Shown: positions 10,585 through 22,900 of the stretch, piece by piece
Position numbering within the stretch: position 1 is the stretch's first letter
Layout: the number at the start of each line of letters is the position of its first letter
Source of the DNA: Methylovulum sp.
GTDB taxonomy: Bacteria; Pseudomonadota; Gammaproteobacteria; Methylococcales; Methylomonadaceae
Length of the DNA: 64,000 bases
Direction of reading: 5' to 3'
NCBI GenBank assembly: GCA_028712695.1
Contig: JAQTQZ010000006.1
Span: 1-64,000 of the forward strand
Translations under genes and position numbers: made by a program
The notes under the pieces: model-generated
Seen by the model: the letters and a program-made list of their open reading frames with translations, nothing else
Told to the model about the DNA's origin: nothing
Database searches by the model: none

Positions 10585-10848
10585 CTATTTTCTTGCATTT
10601 TCTAAAACTTGAACCACTTTAAAGGTTTTATGTTTAGACATTGGCCTGCATGAGGTTATAGCTACCACATCACCTTCCTGACAAATATTTTGTTCATCAT
10701 GAGCCATCATTTTAGTCGAACGCTTTATATATTTACCATATACAGGATGCTTTACCACCCGCTCAACTAATACAGTGATAGTTTTATCCATCTTGTTACT
10801 AACAACTCGGCCGGTGATCGTCCTTAATTTTGTTACATTTTCACTCAT
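10585..10848 (-). CDS. rpsQ: 30S ribosomal protein S17
   Basis: S17 binds the 5' domain of 16S rRNA early in assembly. The start at ATG 10848 ([20 protein letters not shown], 87 aa) was chosen over a GTG three codons upstream that would overlap rpmC. The signature [20 protein letters not shown] is intact. It starts one base after the rpmC stop. Confidence 0.96.
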   Translation of the reverse strand: MSENVTKLRTITGRVVSNKMDKTITVLVERVVKHPVYGKYIKRSTKMMAHDEQNICQEGDVVAITSCRPMSKHKTFKVVQVLENARK

Positions 10849-10849
10849 A

Positions 10850-11041
10850 TTACGCACTCACCTTTTCTTTTAATACAGTACGGATACGTGCAACATCACG
10901 CCTGACTTTTTTTACTTGGTCGGGTTTAGACAATTGCCCCGTTCCTTTTTGCATTTTAAGATTAAAGCGCTCACGTGACAAATCGAGCAACATAATATCT
11001 AGTTCATCTTTTGATTTTTGACGTAATTCACTTGCTTTCAT
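10850..11041 (-). CDS. rpmC: 50S ribosomal protein L29
   Basis: L29 lies at the tunnel exit, where trigger factor and SRP bind. The 63-residue product reads [20 protein letters not shown] and ends [16 protein letters not shown]. Its ATG overlaps the rplP stop by one base (TGATG), a coupling arrangement; a GTG one codon upstream is a less likely start. Confidence 0.96.
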   Translation of the reverse strand: MKASELRQKSKDELDIMLLDLSRERFNLKMQKGTGQLSKPDQVKKVRRDVARIRTVLKEKVSA

Positions 11042-11454
11042 CACATTATTGTCCGAGCGGTAAACAGTGTTTTTAAAGGTAATTTAGCTGCTGCCAGTGC
11101 AAAAGCTTCACGCGCCAACTCTTCAGAAACACCTTGTATTTCATACAACATTGTTCCTGGTCTGATTTGAGCAACCCAGTATTCTACACTACCTTTCCCT
11201 TTTCCCATACGAACTTCTAATGGTTTTTTAGTAATAGGCTTATCCGGAAAAATCCTTATCCATATTTTTCCACCGCGCTTAACATGGCGACTAATGGTTC
11301 TACGTCCTGATTCAATTTGTCTAGCAGTTAGCCTACCACGACTAACTGATTTTAGGCCATATTCACCAAAACTCACTGACGAACCACGAACAGCAATACC
11401 GTTATTCCTACCTTTATGCTGCTTACGAAATTTAGTTCTTTTAGGTTGAAGCAT
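11041..11454 (-). CDS. rplP: 50S ribosomal protein L16
   Basis: L16 organises the A site of the peptidyl-transferase centre. The 137-residue product begins [20 protein letters not shown] and contains [20 protein letters not shown] and [20 protein letters not shown], with the arginine that is hydroxylated by RoxA in E. coli lying in the well-conserved [18 protein letters not shown] region. It lies between rpsC and rpmC. Confidence 0.97.
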   Translation of the reverse strand: MLQPKRTKFRKQHKGRNNGIAVRGSSVSFGEYGLKSVSRGRLTARQIESGRRTISRHVKRGGKIWIRIFPDKPITKKPLEVRMGKGKGSVEYWVAQIRPGTMLYEIQGVSEELAREAFALAAAKLPLKTLFTARTIM

Positions 11455-11470
11455 GTCTTTTTCCCTTCAA

Positions 11471-12142
11471 CTATTTTTTAGATTCAGAATTAATAGATGC
11501 AATATGAGCATCCATATCAAATACTTCACCTTTGAATATCCACACCTTAATGCCGATAATACCGTAGGTTGTATTTGCCTCAGCTGTCGCATAGTCTATA
11601 TCTGCCCTCAAAGTATGAAGAGGAACACGACCTTCCCTATACCATTCACTCCGCGCAATCTCCGCTCCATTCAAACGACCACCTATATTAATTTTTATGC
11701 CTTCCGCACCCAATCTCATAGTGTTCGTAACAGCTCGTTTCATTGCCCGGCGATACATTATTCTCTTCTCAAGCTGCTGAGCAACGCCTTCTGCAACTAA
11801 CTGGGCGTCTAACTCCGGCTTTCTGATTTCTTCAACATTAAGCTGAACAGGAATACCCATCATTTTAGATATCTCCTGCCTTAAGACATCGATATCCTCA
11901 CCTTTTTTGCCTATTACAATTCCTGGGCGTGCCGTGTGAACTGTAATATGTGCGTTATTCGCAGGACGATTAATTTGTATCCGGCTAACTGAAGCGTGAG
12001 CCAGTTTTTTCTTGATATATTCTCTAACCAGCAAATCTTGATGCAAGAAAACCGGATAATCCTGACTACTTGCATACCATCTTGAATTCCAATCTTTGAC
12101 AATACCAAGCCGTATACCTGTTGGATGTACCTTCTGACCCAT
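11471..12142 (-). CDS. rpsC: 30S ribosomal protein S3
   Basis: S3 forms part of the mRNA entry channel and helicase activity of the 30S. The 223-residue product begins [20 protein letters not shown], has a KH domain with [20 protein letters not shown], and a C-domain with [20 protein letters not shown]. It lies 9 nt after rplV and 16 nt before rplP. Confidence 0.97.
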   Translation of the reverse strand: MGQKVHPTGIRLGIVKDWNSRWYASSQDYPVFLHQDLLVREYIKKKLAHASVSRIQINRPANNAHITVHTARPGIVIGKKGEDIDVLRQEISKMMGIPVQLNVEEIRKPELDAQLVAEGVAQQLEKRIMYRRAMKRAVTNTMRLGAEGIKINIGGRLNGAEIARSEWYREGRVPLHTLRADIDYATAEANTTYGIIGIKVWIFKGEVFDMDAHIASINSESKK

Positions 12143-12151
12143 TTTAGTCCC

Positions 12152-12487
12152 CTACTCGTATTCTGCGACTTTAATTGTAATATGGCAGGTTCTTTTCAGG
12201 ATATGGTTTGCACGTCCTTTAGCTCTTGCCTTAAATCTTTTCATGGTAGCCCCCTCGTTGACATAGACGGTAGATACCCGTAATTCATCGATATCGGCGT
12301 CCTCATTATGTTCTGCATTTGCTATAGCAGATTCGAGGATTTTTTTAATAATTGCCGCTGCCTTTTTTGAACTGAACTTTAAAGTATTTAAAGCCTTTTC
12401 AACTGGCATTCCGCGAATTTGATCGCCTACTAAGCGTGCTTTTTGTGCAGACAAAGGGGCATTGTTTAATTTTGCTGAAACTTCCAT
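12152..12487 (-). CDS. rplV: 50S ribosomal protein L22
   Basis: L22 lines the nascent-peptide tunnel. The start at ATG 12487 gives [20 protein letters not shown] (111 aa); TTG and GTG codons just upstream are less likely. The beta-hairpin region near residues 80-100 ([20 protein letters not shown]), where macrolide-resistance changes occur in other species, appears normal. It lies 9 nt after rpsS and 9 nt before rpsC. Confidence 0.96.
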   Translation of the reverse strand: MEVSAKLNNAPLSAQKARLVGDQIRGMPVEKALNTLKFSSKKAAAIIKKILESAIANAEHNEDADIDELRVSTVYVNEGATMKRFKARAKGRANHILKRTCHITIKVAEYE

Positions 12488-12496
12488 CACCAAACC

Positions 12497-12769
12497 CTAC
12501 CTTGACTTTTTATCAGCCACATGGCCTTTGTATGTACGAGTAGGTGCGAATTCACCTAATTTATGACCAACCATATTCTCAGAAATAAGAACTGGAATGT
12601 GCAGTCGCCCGTTATGAATAGCAATAGTTAAACCCAGCATATCTGGAATAATCATTGATCGTCTTGACCATGTTTTAATCGGTTTCCGATTATTGCTACT
12701 TACAGCATCCTCAACTTTTTTAAGAAGATGATGATCAATAAAAGGACCTTTTTTAATTGAACGCGGCAC
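12497..12769 (-). CDS. rpsS: 30S ribosomal protein S19
   Basis: S19 lies at the 30S head beside S13. The 90-residue product begins [20 protein letters not shown] and has the signature [28 protein letters not shown] in full. Spacing is 12 nt after rplB and 9 nt before rplV. Confidence 0.97.
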   Translation of the reverse strand: MPRSIKKGPFIDHHLLKKVEDAVSSNNRKPIKTWSRRSMIIPDMLGLTIAIHNGRLHIPVLISENMVGHKLGEFAPTRTYKGHVADKKSR

Positions 12770-12781
12770 GCTAATTCCTCT

Positions 12782-13609
12782 CTATTTCTGCTTACGGCGT
12801 CTGATAATCATATTATCAGTACGTTTGTTTTTTCGTGTTTTATAACCCTTTGTTGGCATACCCCAAGGTGAGACTGGATGCCTTCCACCAGAAGTTCGAC
12901 CCTCACCACCACCATGAGGATGATCTACGGGATTCATCACTACACCACGAACAGTCGGTCTAATACCTCTCCATCTTGATGCCCCCGCTTTACCCAAAGA
13001 AGATAAATTATGCTCAGAATTTGATACTTCACCTATTACTGCACGGCAATCAGCCATTACTTTACGCATTTCACCTGAACGTAATCTAATCGTTGCATGT
13101 GCACCATCCCTAGCTACTAGCTGAACAGATGTACCAGCACTTCTAGCAACTTGCGCCCCTTTTCCTGGCTTTAATTCGACACAGTGAACGGTGGTGCCCA
13201 TTGGTATGTTTCTCAATGGCATACAATTACCTAGCTTAACAGGAACGCTTTCAGATGAGAGTATTTCCTGACCCACCTCTAATCCTTTAGGTGCAATAAT
13301 ATATCTACGTTCGCCGTCCTTAAATAAAATTAAAGCTATATTAGCCGTTCTATTAGGGTCATATTCCAAACGCTCAACAACTGCAGGTATATCTGTTTTA
13401 TTTCTTTTAAAATCAATAATGCGATAATGCTGTTTATGTCCGCCACCGACATGACGTGTTGTTATACGCCCCATATTATTTCGGCCACCAGTTCTGCTAT
13501 TTTTATCTAGCAAAGGCGCATAGGGTTTTCCTTTATACAGATCGTCATTTTTTATGCGTATTACAAACCTCGATCCTGGTGATGTCGGTTTAGACTTTAC
13601 AATCGCCAT
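12782..13609 (-). CDS. rplB: 50S ribosomal protein L2
   Basis: L2 is required for subunit association and peptidyl transfer. The 275-residue product shows the OB-fold N-domain ([20 protein letters not shown]) and the C-terminal [20 protein letters not shown] signature, including the conserved histidine near the catalytic centre. Length matches the family. It follows rplW after 41 nt, the largest gap of the S10 section. Confidence 0.97.
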   Translation of the reverse strand: MAIVKSKPTSPGSRFVIRIKNDDLYKGKPYAPLLDKNSRTGGRNNMGRITTRHVGGGHKQHYRIIDFKRNKTDIPAVVERLEYDPNRTANIALILFKDGERRYIIAPKGLEVGQEILSSESVPVKLGNCMPLRNIPMGTTVHCVELKPGKGAQVARSAGTSVQLVARDGAHATIRLRSGEMRKVMADCRAVIGEVSNSEHNLSSLGKAGASRWRGIRPTVRGVVMNPVDHPHGGGEGRTSGGRHPVSPWGMPTKGYKTRKNKRTDNMIIRRRKQK

Positions 13610-13650
13610 GGTTTTTCCCGTTTCCTATTGATCTTTCACTTTAACGAAAA

Positions 13651-13950
13651 TTAAGCAGCAGAGAATTCTATATCGTGACCGGGCTTAAGTTTTACATAAG
13701 CTTTTTTCCAATCGGATCTTTGACCCAATGAACGACCAAATCTTTTTTGTTTGCCTTTAATGTTTAAAATATTCACTGAATCAACCTCAACATTAAACAT
13801 TATTTCTACTGCGCTTTTAACTTGTTTTTTAGTTGCCTTTCTTTGCACCTTAAAAACAAACTGCCTATTTTTTTCACCAGCTATAGTGCTTTTTTCAGAG
13901 ATTATAGGAGCCTCAAGCACTGCCGATAATTCATAATTACTTAAACTCAT
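13651..13950 (-). CDS. rplW: 50S ribosomal protein L23
   Basis: L23 is the main docking site for trigger factor and SRP at the tunnel exit. The 99-residue product has the family core [20 protein letters not shown] and [19 protein letters not shown]. Its ATG overlaps the end of rplD by 4 nt, suggesting translational coupling. Confidence 0.97.
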   Translation of the reverse strand: MSLSNYELSAVLEAPIISEKSTIAGEKNRQFVFKVQRKATKKQVKSAVEIMFNVEVDSVNILNIKGKQKRFGRSLGQRSDWKKAYVKLKPGHDIEFSAA

Positions 13951-14567
13951 GCCAAGTGTTCCTCTATTTTCTTCAGTGCATCTGGCGTTGCAATTACTTT
14001 ATCCGCCGAAACCAATAATACAGGGCTCAAATTTATCGCCTCAATCACTTCTACATAAGGCAAATTTCTAGAGGCTAATGCTAAATTCTCATCAACGCTA
14101 TCAACAATAATCAAAATCCGCTTTGCGTCAACAGACTTTAATCTTTCGCTCAAGCCCTTAGTCTTTGGAGAAGAAGGTGAAATATCAGCGCAGATTACAA
14201 GCCGCTCCTGTCTTAGCAATTCAGATAAAATAGACCGAAGACCAACACGGAACATTTTTTTATTCAATTTTTGTTCATACGACCTAGGTCTTGCAGCAAA
14301 AGCTACACCACCTGTACGCCATATCGGACTCCGTGTAGTGCCCGATCTTGCCCGACCAGTTCCTTTTTGTTTCCATGGTTTCGCGCCACCGCCACTAACA
14401 TCAGACCGTGTTTTTTGAGCTTTTGTGCCAGCACGAGAACCCGCAAGATAGCGCGTAACCAACTGATGCACTAATGTTTCATTAAAAGAGCAACCAAAAA
14501 TAGCCTCTGCTACCTCTAACCCTCCAATAGAATCTTGTTCATTTAAAGCAGGTACTTGCAAACCCAT
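13947..14567 (-). CDS. rplD: 50S ribosomal protein L4
   Basis: L4 lines the exit tunnel and in E. coli also represses the S10 operon. The 206-residue product has the extended loop [20 protein letters not shown] that reaches the tunnel wall. Because rpsJ starts only 5 nt after tuf, there is no long S10 leader here for L4 to act on as it does in E. coli; autogenous control, if any, must differ. That last point is inference from spacing. Confidence 0.97.
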   Translation of the reverse strand: MGLQVPALNEQDSIGGLEVAEAIFGCSFNETLVHQLVTRYLAGSRAGTKAQKTRSDVSGGGAKPWKQKGTGRARSGTTRSPIWRTGGVAFAARPRSYEQKLNKKMFRVGLRSILSELLRQERLVICADISPSSPKTKGLSERLKSVDAKRILIIVDSVDENLALASRNLPYVEVIEAINLSPVLLVSADKVIATPDALKKIEEHLA

Positions 14568-14570
14568 GAC

Positions 14571-15221
14571 TTAACCTTTTCTTTTCGTTTTCATTGCGGG
14601 GATAATTACAACATCTCCGCCTTTAGCACCTGGTACGGCGCCTTTCACTAAAATTAAATTTCTTTCCGTGTCGATTTTGTGGATTGTCAGATTCTGGACT
14701 GTTTTTGTCACAGCACCTAAATGACCTTCCATTTTCTTTCCTTTGAACACACGTCCTGGCGTCTGATTCATACCAATCGAACCTAAAACTCTATGTGAAC
14801 GCGAGTTACCATGGGTTGCATCTTGCATACTGAAATTATGCCTCTTAATACCGCCAGCAAAACCCTTACCTATACTTTTTCCTTGAACATCGATAACCTG
14901 ACCTTCAGAAAATATATCAAGTGAAAGTTCTGATCCCGTGGATAAATCACTACCTTCGCCTTCTTCCAGACGAAACTCCCAAAGGCCTCTCCCTGCAGTC
15001 AGATTAGCCGCAGCATAATGACCAGCCATTGCTTTATTAACTCTTGAAGATTTCTTATCGCCAACTGCCACTTGTATTGCACGATATCCGTCGACTTCAA
15101 TACCTTTAACCTGAGCTACTCTGTTAGAATCAATCTGGAGCACAGTAACCGGCACCGACGAACCATCTTCACAAAAAACTCTGGTCATACCACATTTACG
15201 ACCAATCAGACCTATTGCCAT
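14571..15221 (-). CDS. rplC: 50S ribosomal protein L3
   Basis: L3 nucleates 50S assembly and reaches the peptidyl-transferase centre. The 216-residue product begins [20 protein letters not shown] and has the family block [20 protein letters not shown] followed by [24 protein letters not shown]. The glutamine that PrmB methylates in E. coli lies in this last block (MNQTPG). It begins 18 nt after rpsJ. Confidence 0.97.
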   Translation of the reverse strand: MAIGLIGRKCGMTRVFCEDGSSVPVTVLQIDSNRVAQVKGIEVDGYRAIQVAVGDKKSSRVNKAMAGHYAAANLTAGRGLWEFRLEEGEGSDLSTGSELSLDIFSEGQVIDVQGKSIGKGFAGGIKRHNFSMQDATHGNSRSHRVLGSIGMNQTPGRVFKGKKMEGHLGAVTKTVQNLTIHKIDTERNLILVKGAVPGAKGGDVVIIPAMKTKRKG

Positions 15222-15239
15222 CTGTCGATTCCTCTATTC

Positions 15240-15551
15240 TTAATTCAACTTTATCTGGACATCGACACCAGCTGCAAGATCCAACTTCATTAGTGCGTCG
15301 ACCGTTTTTTCAGTCGGCTCTACGATATCCAACAATCTTTTATATGTTCTTAACTCATATTGATCTCGGGCATCCTTATTAACATGCGGAGAAATCAATA
15401 TCGTAAAACGCTCTTTTTTAGTAGGCAATGGAATAGGCCCCTTAACCTGGGCTCCTGTCCTCCTTGCTGTTTCTACTATCTCACCAGCCGATTGATCAAT
15501 TAACTTGTGATCAAAAGATTTTAATCGGATTCTGATAGTTTGATTAGACAT
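15240..15551 (-). CDS. rpsJ: 30S ribosomal protein S10 (NusE)
   Basis: S10 is a 30S head protein and, bound to NusB, part of the antitermination complex. The 103-residue product begins [20 protein letters not shown] and has [37 protein letters not shown] in two conserved blocks. It begins only 5 nt after the tuf stop, so S10-operon transcription must continue from the str genes; there is no room for a separate promoter or leader. Confidence 0.97.
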   Translation of the reverse strand: MSNQTIRIRLKSFDHKLIDQSAGEIVETARRTGAQVKGPIPLPTKKERFTILISPHVNKDARDQYELRTYKRLLDIVEPTEKTVDALMKLDLAAGVDVQIKLN

Positions 15552-15556
15552 ATTTA

Positions 15557-16747
15557 TTACTCAATAATTGATGCAACAACACCCGCACCAACGGTACGGC
15601 CACCTTCACGAATTGCAAACCGCAAACCCTCTTCCATCGCAATAGGCGAGATCAACTTCACGGTGACTGAAATATTGTCACCAGGCATCACCATTTCAAC
15701 GCCTTCCGGCAATTTTACCGCACCCGTCACGTCAGTCGTCCTGAAATAGAACTGTGGCCGGTAACCGTCAAAAAAAGGCGTATGGCGGCCACCCTCATCT
15801 TTTGACAAGACATAAATCTCGGCATTGAAATGCGCATGGGGCTTGATGGTGCCTTTATGGGCCAACACTTGGCCACGCTCCACGTCATCCCTTTTGGTGC
15901 CCCGCAACAGCAAGCCAACGTTATCGCCAGCCTCGCCCTGGTCGAGCAGCTTGCGGAACATTTCAACGCCCGTGACCGTAGTGACGACAGTCGGCCTGAT
16001 GCCAACAATCTCGACTTCCTGGCCGACCTTGATGATACCCCGCTCGATACGCCCGGTCACCACCGTGCCACGACCCGAAATGGAGAACACGTCTTCGATA
16101 GGCATCAGGAACGCGCCATCAACCGCCCTTTCAGGCAGCGGGATATAGCTGTCAAGCGCCTCGACCAGCCTGACGACCGAAGGTGCGCCGATTTCGCTTG
16201 TGTCGCCTTCCAAAGCCTTCAAGGCCGAGCCAATGATAATCGGCGTGTCATCACCGGGGAACTCATACATATCCAGCAATTCGCGGATTTCCATTTCCAC
16301 CAGCTCAATCAGCTCGGCATCGTCAACCATATCCGCCTTGTTAAGGAAAACAACGATATAGGGGACGCCGACCTGGCGTGACAACAAGATGTGCTCGCGG
16401 GTCTGTGGCATTGGGCCGTCCGCCGCAGAGCAGACCAAGATGGCGCCGTCCATTTGCGCCGCACCGGTGATCATGTTCTTGACGTAGTCCGCGTGGCCTG
16501 GGCAGTCAACATGCGCATAATGGCGTGCTGGCGACTCGTATTCCACATGCGAAGTGGCGATGGTGATGCCCCGCGCACGCTCTTCCGGCGCATTGTCAAT
16601 CTGGTCGAAAGCCTTGACCTCTCCACCTTGCAGCTCGGCCATAACCTTAGTTAGGGCGGCCGTCAACGTCGTCTTTCCATGGTCGACGTGACCGATTGTA
16701 CCTACGTTGACGTGCGGTTTACTACGTGAAAATTTTTCTTTGGCCAT
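15557..16747 (-). CDS. tuf: Elongation factor Tu, copy 1
   Basis: EF-Tu delivers aminoacyl-tRNA to the ribosome in a GTP-dependent way. The 396-residue product has the P-loop GHVDHGKT (residues 19-26), DCPGHADYV and NKAD motifs, followed by beta-barrel domains 2 and 3. The protein is identical to the copy at 31881-33071; the two genes differ at the last sense codon and stop (GAG TAA here, GAA TAG there). Sampled 60-base blocks are about 57-65% GC, far above the roughly 35-37% of adjacent fusA and r-protein blocks. It sits between fusA (27 nt) and rpsJ (5 nt). Confidence 0.97.
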   Translation of the reverse strand: MAKEKFSRSKPHVNVGTIGHVDHGKTTLTAALTKVMAELQGGEVKAFDQIDNAPEERARGITIATSHVEYESPARHYAHVDCPGHADYVKNMITGAAQMDGAILVCSAADGPMPQTREHILLSRQVGVPYIVVFLNKADMVDDAELIELVEMEIRELLDMYEFPGDDTPIIIGSALKALEGDTSEIGAPSVVRLVEALDSYIPLPERAVDGAFLMPIEDVFSISGRGTVVTGRIERGIIKVGQEVEIVGIRPTVVTTVTGVEMFRKLLDQGEAGDNVGLLLRGTKRDDVERGQVLAHKGTIKPHAHFNAEIYVLSKDEGGRHTPFFDGYRPQFYFRTTDVTGAVKLPEGVEMVMPGDNISVTVKLISPIAMEEGLRFAIREGGRTVGAGVVASIIE

Positions 16748-16774
16748 GAGTTAATACCTTTATATTATTCAATT

Positions 16775-18871
16775 TTATGAAGATTTTCTAATGATCGCTT
16801 CTGCAATATGCGCAGGTGCTTCATTGTATTTTTCAAACTGCATACTGTATGTAGCCCGCCCCTGCGTTGCAGATCGCAAATCAGTTGCATAACCAAACAT
16901 CTCCGCCAACGGTACTTCGCAGCTAATTATCTTGCCTGATAGAGTGTCTTCCATCCCTTGAATTATTCCTCTACGTCTATTAATATCACCAACAACATCA
17001 CCCATGTAATCTTCTGGGGTCATTATTTCGACCTTCATTATTGGCTCTAATAATACCGGACTAGCCTTTCTTGCTCCCTCCCTGAAACACATGGATCCCG
17101 CTATTTTGAAAGCAATTTCGTTCGAATCCACATCATGGTATGAACCATCGAACAGAGTCACCTTAACATCCAGCACAGGATACCCCGCAAGAACACCACT
17201 TTTCAATTGTTCTTGAACGCCATTATCAATGGCGGGTATATATTCCTTAGGAACCACACCACCAATAATTTCATTAACAAATTCATAACCCATCCCTGTC
17301 TCTTGTGGCTCAATACGCAGCCACACATGACCATACTGACCACGCCCACCCGACTGCCTTACAAACTTACTTTCTTGCTCAACTGCTTTGCGAATCGTTT
17401 CCCGGTAAGCAACTTGTGGCGCACCAACACTGGCATCAACGCCAAACTCCCTTTTCATCCTATCAACAATAATCTCGAGATGGAGCTCGCCCATTCCAGA
17501 AATAATTATTTGCCCAGATTCCACATCAGTATTAACTCTAAATGACGGATCCTCCTGCGCCAACTTACTTAGGGCGACCGTCATTTTTTCTTGATCAGCC
17601 TTAGTCTTAGGCTCTACTGCTATAGATATCACAGGGTCTGGAAACTCCATACGCTCAAGCACAATAGGCTCTTGAATATCGCACAGAGTATCACCAGTCG
17701 TTACGTCTTTAAGCCCAATTGCCGCAGCTATATCCCCAGCAAATACAGCTTTAACTTCTTCACGACTGTTTGCATGCATCTGGACAATCCGCCCTATACG
17801 CTCTTTTTTCTTTTTTACTGAATTGTAAACGCTATCACCAGAACTTAAGACACCAGAATAAACCCTAAAAAAAGTCAATGTACCAACAAAAGGGTCAGTT
17901 GCAATCTTGAATGCCAAGGCCGAAAATGGCTCCAAATCACTTGCTGGACGCTGAATATCCTTAAGATCATCATCAAGCACCCCCTTTATCGCTTCAACAT
18001 CGTTCGGTGCCGGCATAAATTCGACAATCGCATCGAGCACTGCCTGAACGCCTTTATTTTTGAAGGCAGAGCCACAATAAGCAGGAACCATGCGATTTTC
18101 TATCGTCCTGATTCTGATTCCTAGCCTTATCTCTTCATTTGTCAAAATACCTTTATCAAGATATTTTTCCATCAATTCTTCATTCGCTTCTGCCGCAGCT
18201 TCAGCAATATTTTCTCGCCATTTTTCGCAAAGTGTAAGCATCTCTTTGGGTATCGCTTTTTCAGAGAACGTCATCCCCATATTAGCTTCCTCCCAATAAA
18301 TTGCTTTCATCTTAATAAGATCAACCACACCTTCAAATGCGTCTTCAGCCCCGATAGGTAACTGCATTGGAACCGCAACAGCCCCTAAGCGCGTTTTGAT
18401 TTGCTCTATAACCCTTAAGAAATTGGCTCCTGAGCGATCCATCTTATTTACAAAAACCAACCGAGGAACATTATACTTATCTGCCTGATGCCAAACCGTC
18501 TCCGACTGCGGCTCAACACCACCCACCGCGCAAAACACGGCACACGCACCATCCAGAACACGCAAGGAACGCTCAACTTCTATCGTGAAGTCAACATGTC
18601 CAGGAGTATCAATAATATTAATCCTATGCTGCGGAAACTGACCCTCCATCCCCGCCCAAAAACAAGTTGTCGCTGCTGAAGTTATCGTAATACCACGCTC
18701 TTGCTCTTGAGCCATCCAATCCATTGTAGCGGCACCATCATGAACTTCGCCTATCTTATGAGAGACCCCGGTGTAATAGAGTATCCGCTCTGTCGTTGTT
18801 GTCTTCCCAGCATCAATATGAGCCATGATGCCAATATTACGATAACGTTCAATAGGCGTCTTACGTGACAC
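16775..18871 (-). CDS. fusA: Elongation factor G
   Basis: EF-G catalyses translocation and, with RRF, ribosome recycling. The 698-residue product has the P-loop AHIDAGKT (residues 17-24), the switch [15 protein letters not shown], and domains II-V ending near [20 protein letters not shown]. Length is normal (E. coli 704). It lies 20 nt after rpsG and 27 nt before tuf in the str operon. Confidence 0.97.
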   Translation of the reverse strand: MSRKTPIERYRNIGIMAHIDAGKTTTTERILYYTGVSHKIGEVHDGAATMDWMAQEQERGITITSAATTCFWAGMEGQFPQHRINIIDTPGHVDFTIEVERSLRVLDGACAVFCAVGGVEPQSETVWHQADKYNVPRLVFVNKMDRSGANFLRVIEQIKTRLGAVAVPMQLPIGAEDAFEGVVDLIKMKAIYWEEANMGMTFSEKAIPKEMLTLCEKWRENIAEAAAEANEELMEKYLDKGILTNEEIRLGIRIRTIENRMVPAYCGSAFKNKGVQAVLDAIVEFMPAPNDVEAIKGVLDDDLKDIQRPASDLEPFSALAFKIATDPFVGTLTFFRVYSGVLSSGDSVYNSVKKKKERIGRIVQMHANSREEVKAVFAGDIAAAIGLKDVTTGDTLCDIQEPIVLERMEFPDPVISIAVEPKTKADQEKMTVALSKLAQEDPSFRVNTDVESGQIIISGMGELHLEIIVDRMKREFGVDASVGAPQVAYRETIRKAVEQESKFVRQSGGRGQYGHVWLRIEPQETGMGYEFVNEIIGGVVPKEYIPAIDNGVQEQLKSGVLAGYPVLDVKVTLFDGSYHDVDSNEIAFKIAGSMCFREGARKASPVLLEPIMKVEIMTPEDYMGDVVGDINRRRGIIQGMEDTLSGKIISCEVPLAEMFGYATDLRSATQGRATYSMQFEKYNEAPAHIAEAIIRKSS

Positions 18872-18891
18872 TACAAAAAACCTTGATCTAA

Positions 18892-19362
18892 CTACCAGCG
18901 ATAATGGGAGAACGCTTTATTAGCCTCTGCCATTCTATGCGTATCCTCGCGCTTTTTCGCAGCCGTTCCTTTGCTCTCAAAAGCGTCCATCAACTCTCCA
19001 GCCAATTTTGCGGACATATTCCTTTCGTTTCTTTTATGGGAAGCGTCTATCAGCCACCTCATCGCCAACGCCATCCGCCTAGCAGGCCTAACCTCGACAG
19101 GAACCTGATATGTTGCACCGCCAACACGACGAGATTTAACCTCAACTCTAGGCTGGACATTTTCTAGCGCTTTTGATAGAACCTCTAAAGGTACCGCATG
19201 CCCTTTTGCCCCAATAACGTCCAGCGCACCATAGACAATTCCTTCAGCAACAGACTTCTTGCCACTTTCCATGATCATATTCATGAACTTTGTCAACATA
19301 ATACTTCCAAACCTAGGATCTGGAATAATTTCTCTTTTTGTTGCAACTCTTCTTCTAGACAT
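18892..19362 (-). CDS. rpsG: 30S ribosomal protein S7
   Basis: S7 nucleates the 30S head and contacts E-site tRNA; in E. coli it represses part of the str operon. The 156-residue product begins [20 protein letters not shown] and has [20 protein letters not shown]. Length is typical of the short-tailed form. It lies 16 nt after rpsL, much less than the roughly 100-nt regulated spacer of E. coli, so the classical S7 control element is not present in that position. Confidence 0.97.
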   Translation of the reverse strand: MSRRRVATKREIIPDPRFGSIMLTKFMNMIMESGKKSVAEGIVYGALDVIGAKGHAVPLEVLSKALENVQPRVEVKSRRVGGATYQVPVEVRPARRMALAMRWLIDASHKRNERNMSAKLAGELMDAFESKGTAAKKREDTHRMAEANKAFSHYRW

Positions 19363-19378
19363 TTCTCACCAACCAATG

Positions 19379-19753
19379 TTAGCCTTTAGGGCGTTTTGTT
19401 CCATACTTAGAGCGACCGCACTTCCTGTTATTGACTCCCGAAGCATCCAAACTGCCACGAACAACGTGATATCTCACACCAGGCAAATCCTTGACACGCC
19501 CACCCCTAATAAGAACCACGGAATGCTCCTGAAGGTTATGCCCCTCACCGCCAATATAACTGCTAACCTCGGCGCCATTCGTCAATCTTACCCGCGCAAC
19601 CTTACGCAAGGCCGAGTTTGGCTTCTTTGGGGTTGTTGTGTAAACACGAGTGCACACCCCCCGGCGCTGAGGACATGCCTCTAACGCTGGAACATTACTT
19701 TTTTCTATTCTTTTAGCACGAGGCTTACGAACCAATTGGTTAATCGTGGCCAT
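19379..19753 (-). CDS. rpsL: 30S ribosomal protein S12
   Basis: S12 monitors decoding accuracy. The start at ATG 19753 ([20 protein letters not shown], 124 aa) was chosen because it matches the family; an in-frame codon 8 residues upstream is less likely. The loops [21 protein letters not shown] and [17 protein letters not shown] carry the wild-type lysines linked to streptomycin sensitivity and the aspartate that is methylthiolated by RimO. It is the first gene of the str-S10-spc-alpha run. Confidence 0.96.
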   Translation of the reverse strand: MATINQLVRKPRAKRIEKSNVPALEACPQRRGVCTRVYTTTPKKPNSALRKVARVRLTNGAEVSSYIGGEGHNLQEHSVVLIRGGRVKDLPGVRYHVVRGSLDASGVNNRKCGRSKYGTKRPKG

Positions 19754-19874
19754 ATCTTTACTTACTCCGATATACAATTTAACTGCCAGACAATAAAACT
19801 AGCTACCAGAAAATGCGCCGATAGCCAAATAACTTCCGACCCAACCAATTTACGTTAGCTTATGTTAGCAGAGC

Positions 19875-19903
19875 ATATTACCCGTTAAAGCTAATTTGGT
19901 CAA
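19875..19903 (-). promoter_or_regulatory. Sigma70-type promoter of the rpsL (str) operon
   Basis: On the minus strand TTGACC (19898-19903) is followed after exactly 17 bp by TAATAT (19875-19880). Transcription would start near 19868 and leave a leader of about 115 nt before rpsL. It lies in the 172-bp gap between rpoC and rpsL, so the str-S10-spc-alpha cluster can be transcribed independently of rpoBC. Confidence 0.7.
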
Positions 19904-19925
19904 GTTTTTTAACCCTCTTTTATTT

Positions 19926-22900
19926 TCAAAGATTCAGCGCCTGCTTGAGAGCTTCTTCTGCATCAATAGCAGGGGTTGTTTCCATTTCGACAGCATGCTG
20001 TTGATTGTATCTGTTTTTCCTTTCTTCATGATAGGCAAGACCCGTTCCTGCAGGGATTAATCGACCTACAATGACATTTTCTTTTAGCCCTTGCAGGCTG
20101 TCATTCAGTCCGCGCACCGCTGCATCGGTCAATACTCGTGTTGTTTCTTGGAAAGAAGCCGCAGAAATGAATGATTCAGTTGCTAAAGAAGCTTTGGTAA
20201 TTCCCAACAAGACAGATTCATAACTAGCAGGAATCTTTCCTTCGTTTTCCATTTTGTCATTTTCGAAACGAACTGCAGCGCGTTCAACCTGATCACCTTT
20301 TAGAAAATTGGTATCACCAGACGATGTAATTTCAACTTTCCTAAGCATTTGTCGAATGATGGCTTCTATATGCTTATCGTTTATTTTTACACCCTGCAAT
20401 CGATAAACATCCTGAATTTCTTTAACTAGATAGTTAGCAAGCTCCTCAATACCTCTTAACCTAAGAATATCATGAGGAGTCAACTCTCCTTCAGCTATTG
20501 TCTCGCCCTTTTCAACATATTCTCCCTCAAAAACAGTAATATGACGCCATTTAGGAATTAGCGTTTCAACTTGTTCACCAGTAGAATCCGTGATAATAAC
20601 CCGTTGCTTTCCTTTAGTTTCCTTACCGAAGGAAATAGTACCGCTTGTTTCTGCAAGAATGGCGGGATCCTTCGTTTTACGGGCCTCAAATAAATCAGCA
20701 ACACGCGGCAAACCACCGGTAATATCTCTTGTTTTACTGGATTCTTGAGGAATCCTTGCCAACACATCCCCAACCTTTACTTCTCCACCGTCTTTAATAC
20801 CCGCAATTGCTCCAGCAGGTAAGAAATACTGCGCAGGGATTTCGGTACCTGGCAAATAAATAGTATTGCCTTCTTTGTCAAGGAGCTTCACCATAGGCCG
20901 CAATTCCTTACCGGCACTACCACGTTGCTTAGGATCCGTTACAACTAACGAACTCAAGCCCGTCACTTCATCTGACTGCTTCTGAACAGTAACTCCATCA
21001 ACAAAGTGAACTAGCTCAACGATACCATCCACCTCAGTGATTACGGGATGCGTAAATGGATCCCAAGTCACAATGATATCACCTGCGTTGATTTTACTGC
21101 CTTCCTGAACGGATAGGACTGCCCCATAAGGGATCTTATAGCGCTCCCTCTCACGACCATAGTCATCAACAACACCGACTTCACCGGAACGCGAAACGGC
21201 CACCAAATTACCTTCTCGATTCACAACCGATTTAAGGTTATTTAAGCGGACAGTACCTGCCGATTTAACTTGTACATTACTGATAGCAGCAGAACGGGAA
21301 GCCGCACCACCGATATGGAAAGTACGCATAGTTAACTGTGTGCCCGGTTCACCAATAGATTGCGCCGCAATTACACCGACTGCCTCACCAATGTTGACCA
21401 AATGCCCACGTCCCAAATCACGCCCATAACACGCAGCACATACACCATGCCGATTCTCACAGGTAATGATTGACCGCACTAAAACTTGGTCAATACTGTG
21501 CTCATTAAGCATTGACACCCAATGCTCATCCAGCAAAGTGCCACCTTGAACAATAACGTTTTCGCTGGCCGCATCCATAACATCATTTACTACAACACGA
21601 CCCAATACACGCTCTGATAATGGCTCAACAACATCCCCACCTTCAATAATCGGAGTCATGATCAAACCATTTGACGTCCCACAATCATTGCCCGTAATAA
21701 CCAGGTCTTGTGCCACATCCACCAATCTTCGCGTCAGATATCCGGAGTTTGCTGTTTTCAGCGCGGTATCGGCCAATCCTTTGCGGGCACCATGTGTAGA
21801 GATGAAGTACTGCAACACATCCAGACCTTCTCTGAAATTAGCAGTAATAGGCGTTTCAATAATAGAACCATCAGGTTTAGCCATTAGCCCGCGCATGCCT
21901 GCTAACTGACGAATCTGGGCTGCAGATCCTCGAGCACCTGATTCCGCCATCATAAAAATGGAATTGAAGGATTTTTGTTTTACAGTATTTCCTTCCGCGT
22001 CAATAACTGACTCTTCACCCAAGCCGTCCATCATCACTTTGGCAACTTGATCGTTAGCATGTGACCAAATATCAACAACTTTATTATAGCGTTCGCCATC
22101 CGTTACCAAACCAGAAGCATACTGGCTTTGGATTTCATTTACCTCAGCATCAGCAGAAGCAATAATATCGGCTTTTTTAGCAGGTATCGCCATATCTTCA
22201 ATACCAAACGACACGCCTGAAATGGTCGCGTATCTGAACCCTAGATACATTATCTGATCGGCCAGCACAACCGTATCTTTATTACCTAAATAACGGTAGC
22301 TGTAATTAATAAGCCGCGAAATATTCTTTTTGGTCATATCGCAGTTCACTAACTCATAAGGCATACGATCAGGCACGACTTCCCAAATTAACGCACGACC
22401 TACTGTCGTTTTAACACGATGGGTTTTTTCTTCTGTCTCATCGGTTGCCGTTATGACTTTTTCCGTAATACGCAGCTCTATTTTGGCCTGCAGCTCAACT
22501 GATTTCTCTTGCAATGCCTTATGAACTTCACTGACGCTGCCAAATATGGATCCATCCCCTTTGGCGTTTATTTTTTCACGACTAATATAATAAAGCCCCA
22601 AAACCACGTCTTGCGATGGGTTAATGACTGGCTCTCCATTAGCAGGTGACAATATATTGTTAGTGGCCATCATCAATGTCCTGGCCTCCAACTGCGCTTC
22701 AATAGACAGTGGAATATGTACTGCCATCTGATCGCCATCAAAATCAGCGTTAAAAGCACTACACACCAAAGGATGTAGCTGGATCGCTTTGCCTTCAATC
22801 AAGGTCGGCTCAAACGCTTGGATACCTAGCCTATGCAAGGTCGGCGCCCGGTTCAGCAAGATTGGATGTTCGCGAATAACTTCTTCGAGAATATCCCAGA

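Noticed and set aside
15830..16381. Plus-strand open frame of 183 codons inside tuf, repeated at 32154-32705
   Set aside because: It is antisense to EF-Tu, arises from GC-rich codon bias, and repeats only because the two tuf genes are identical.
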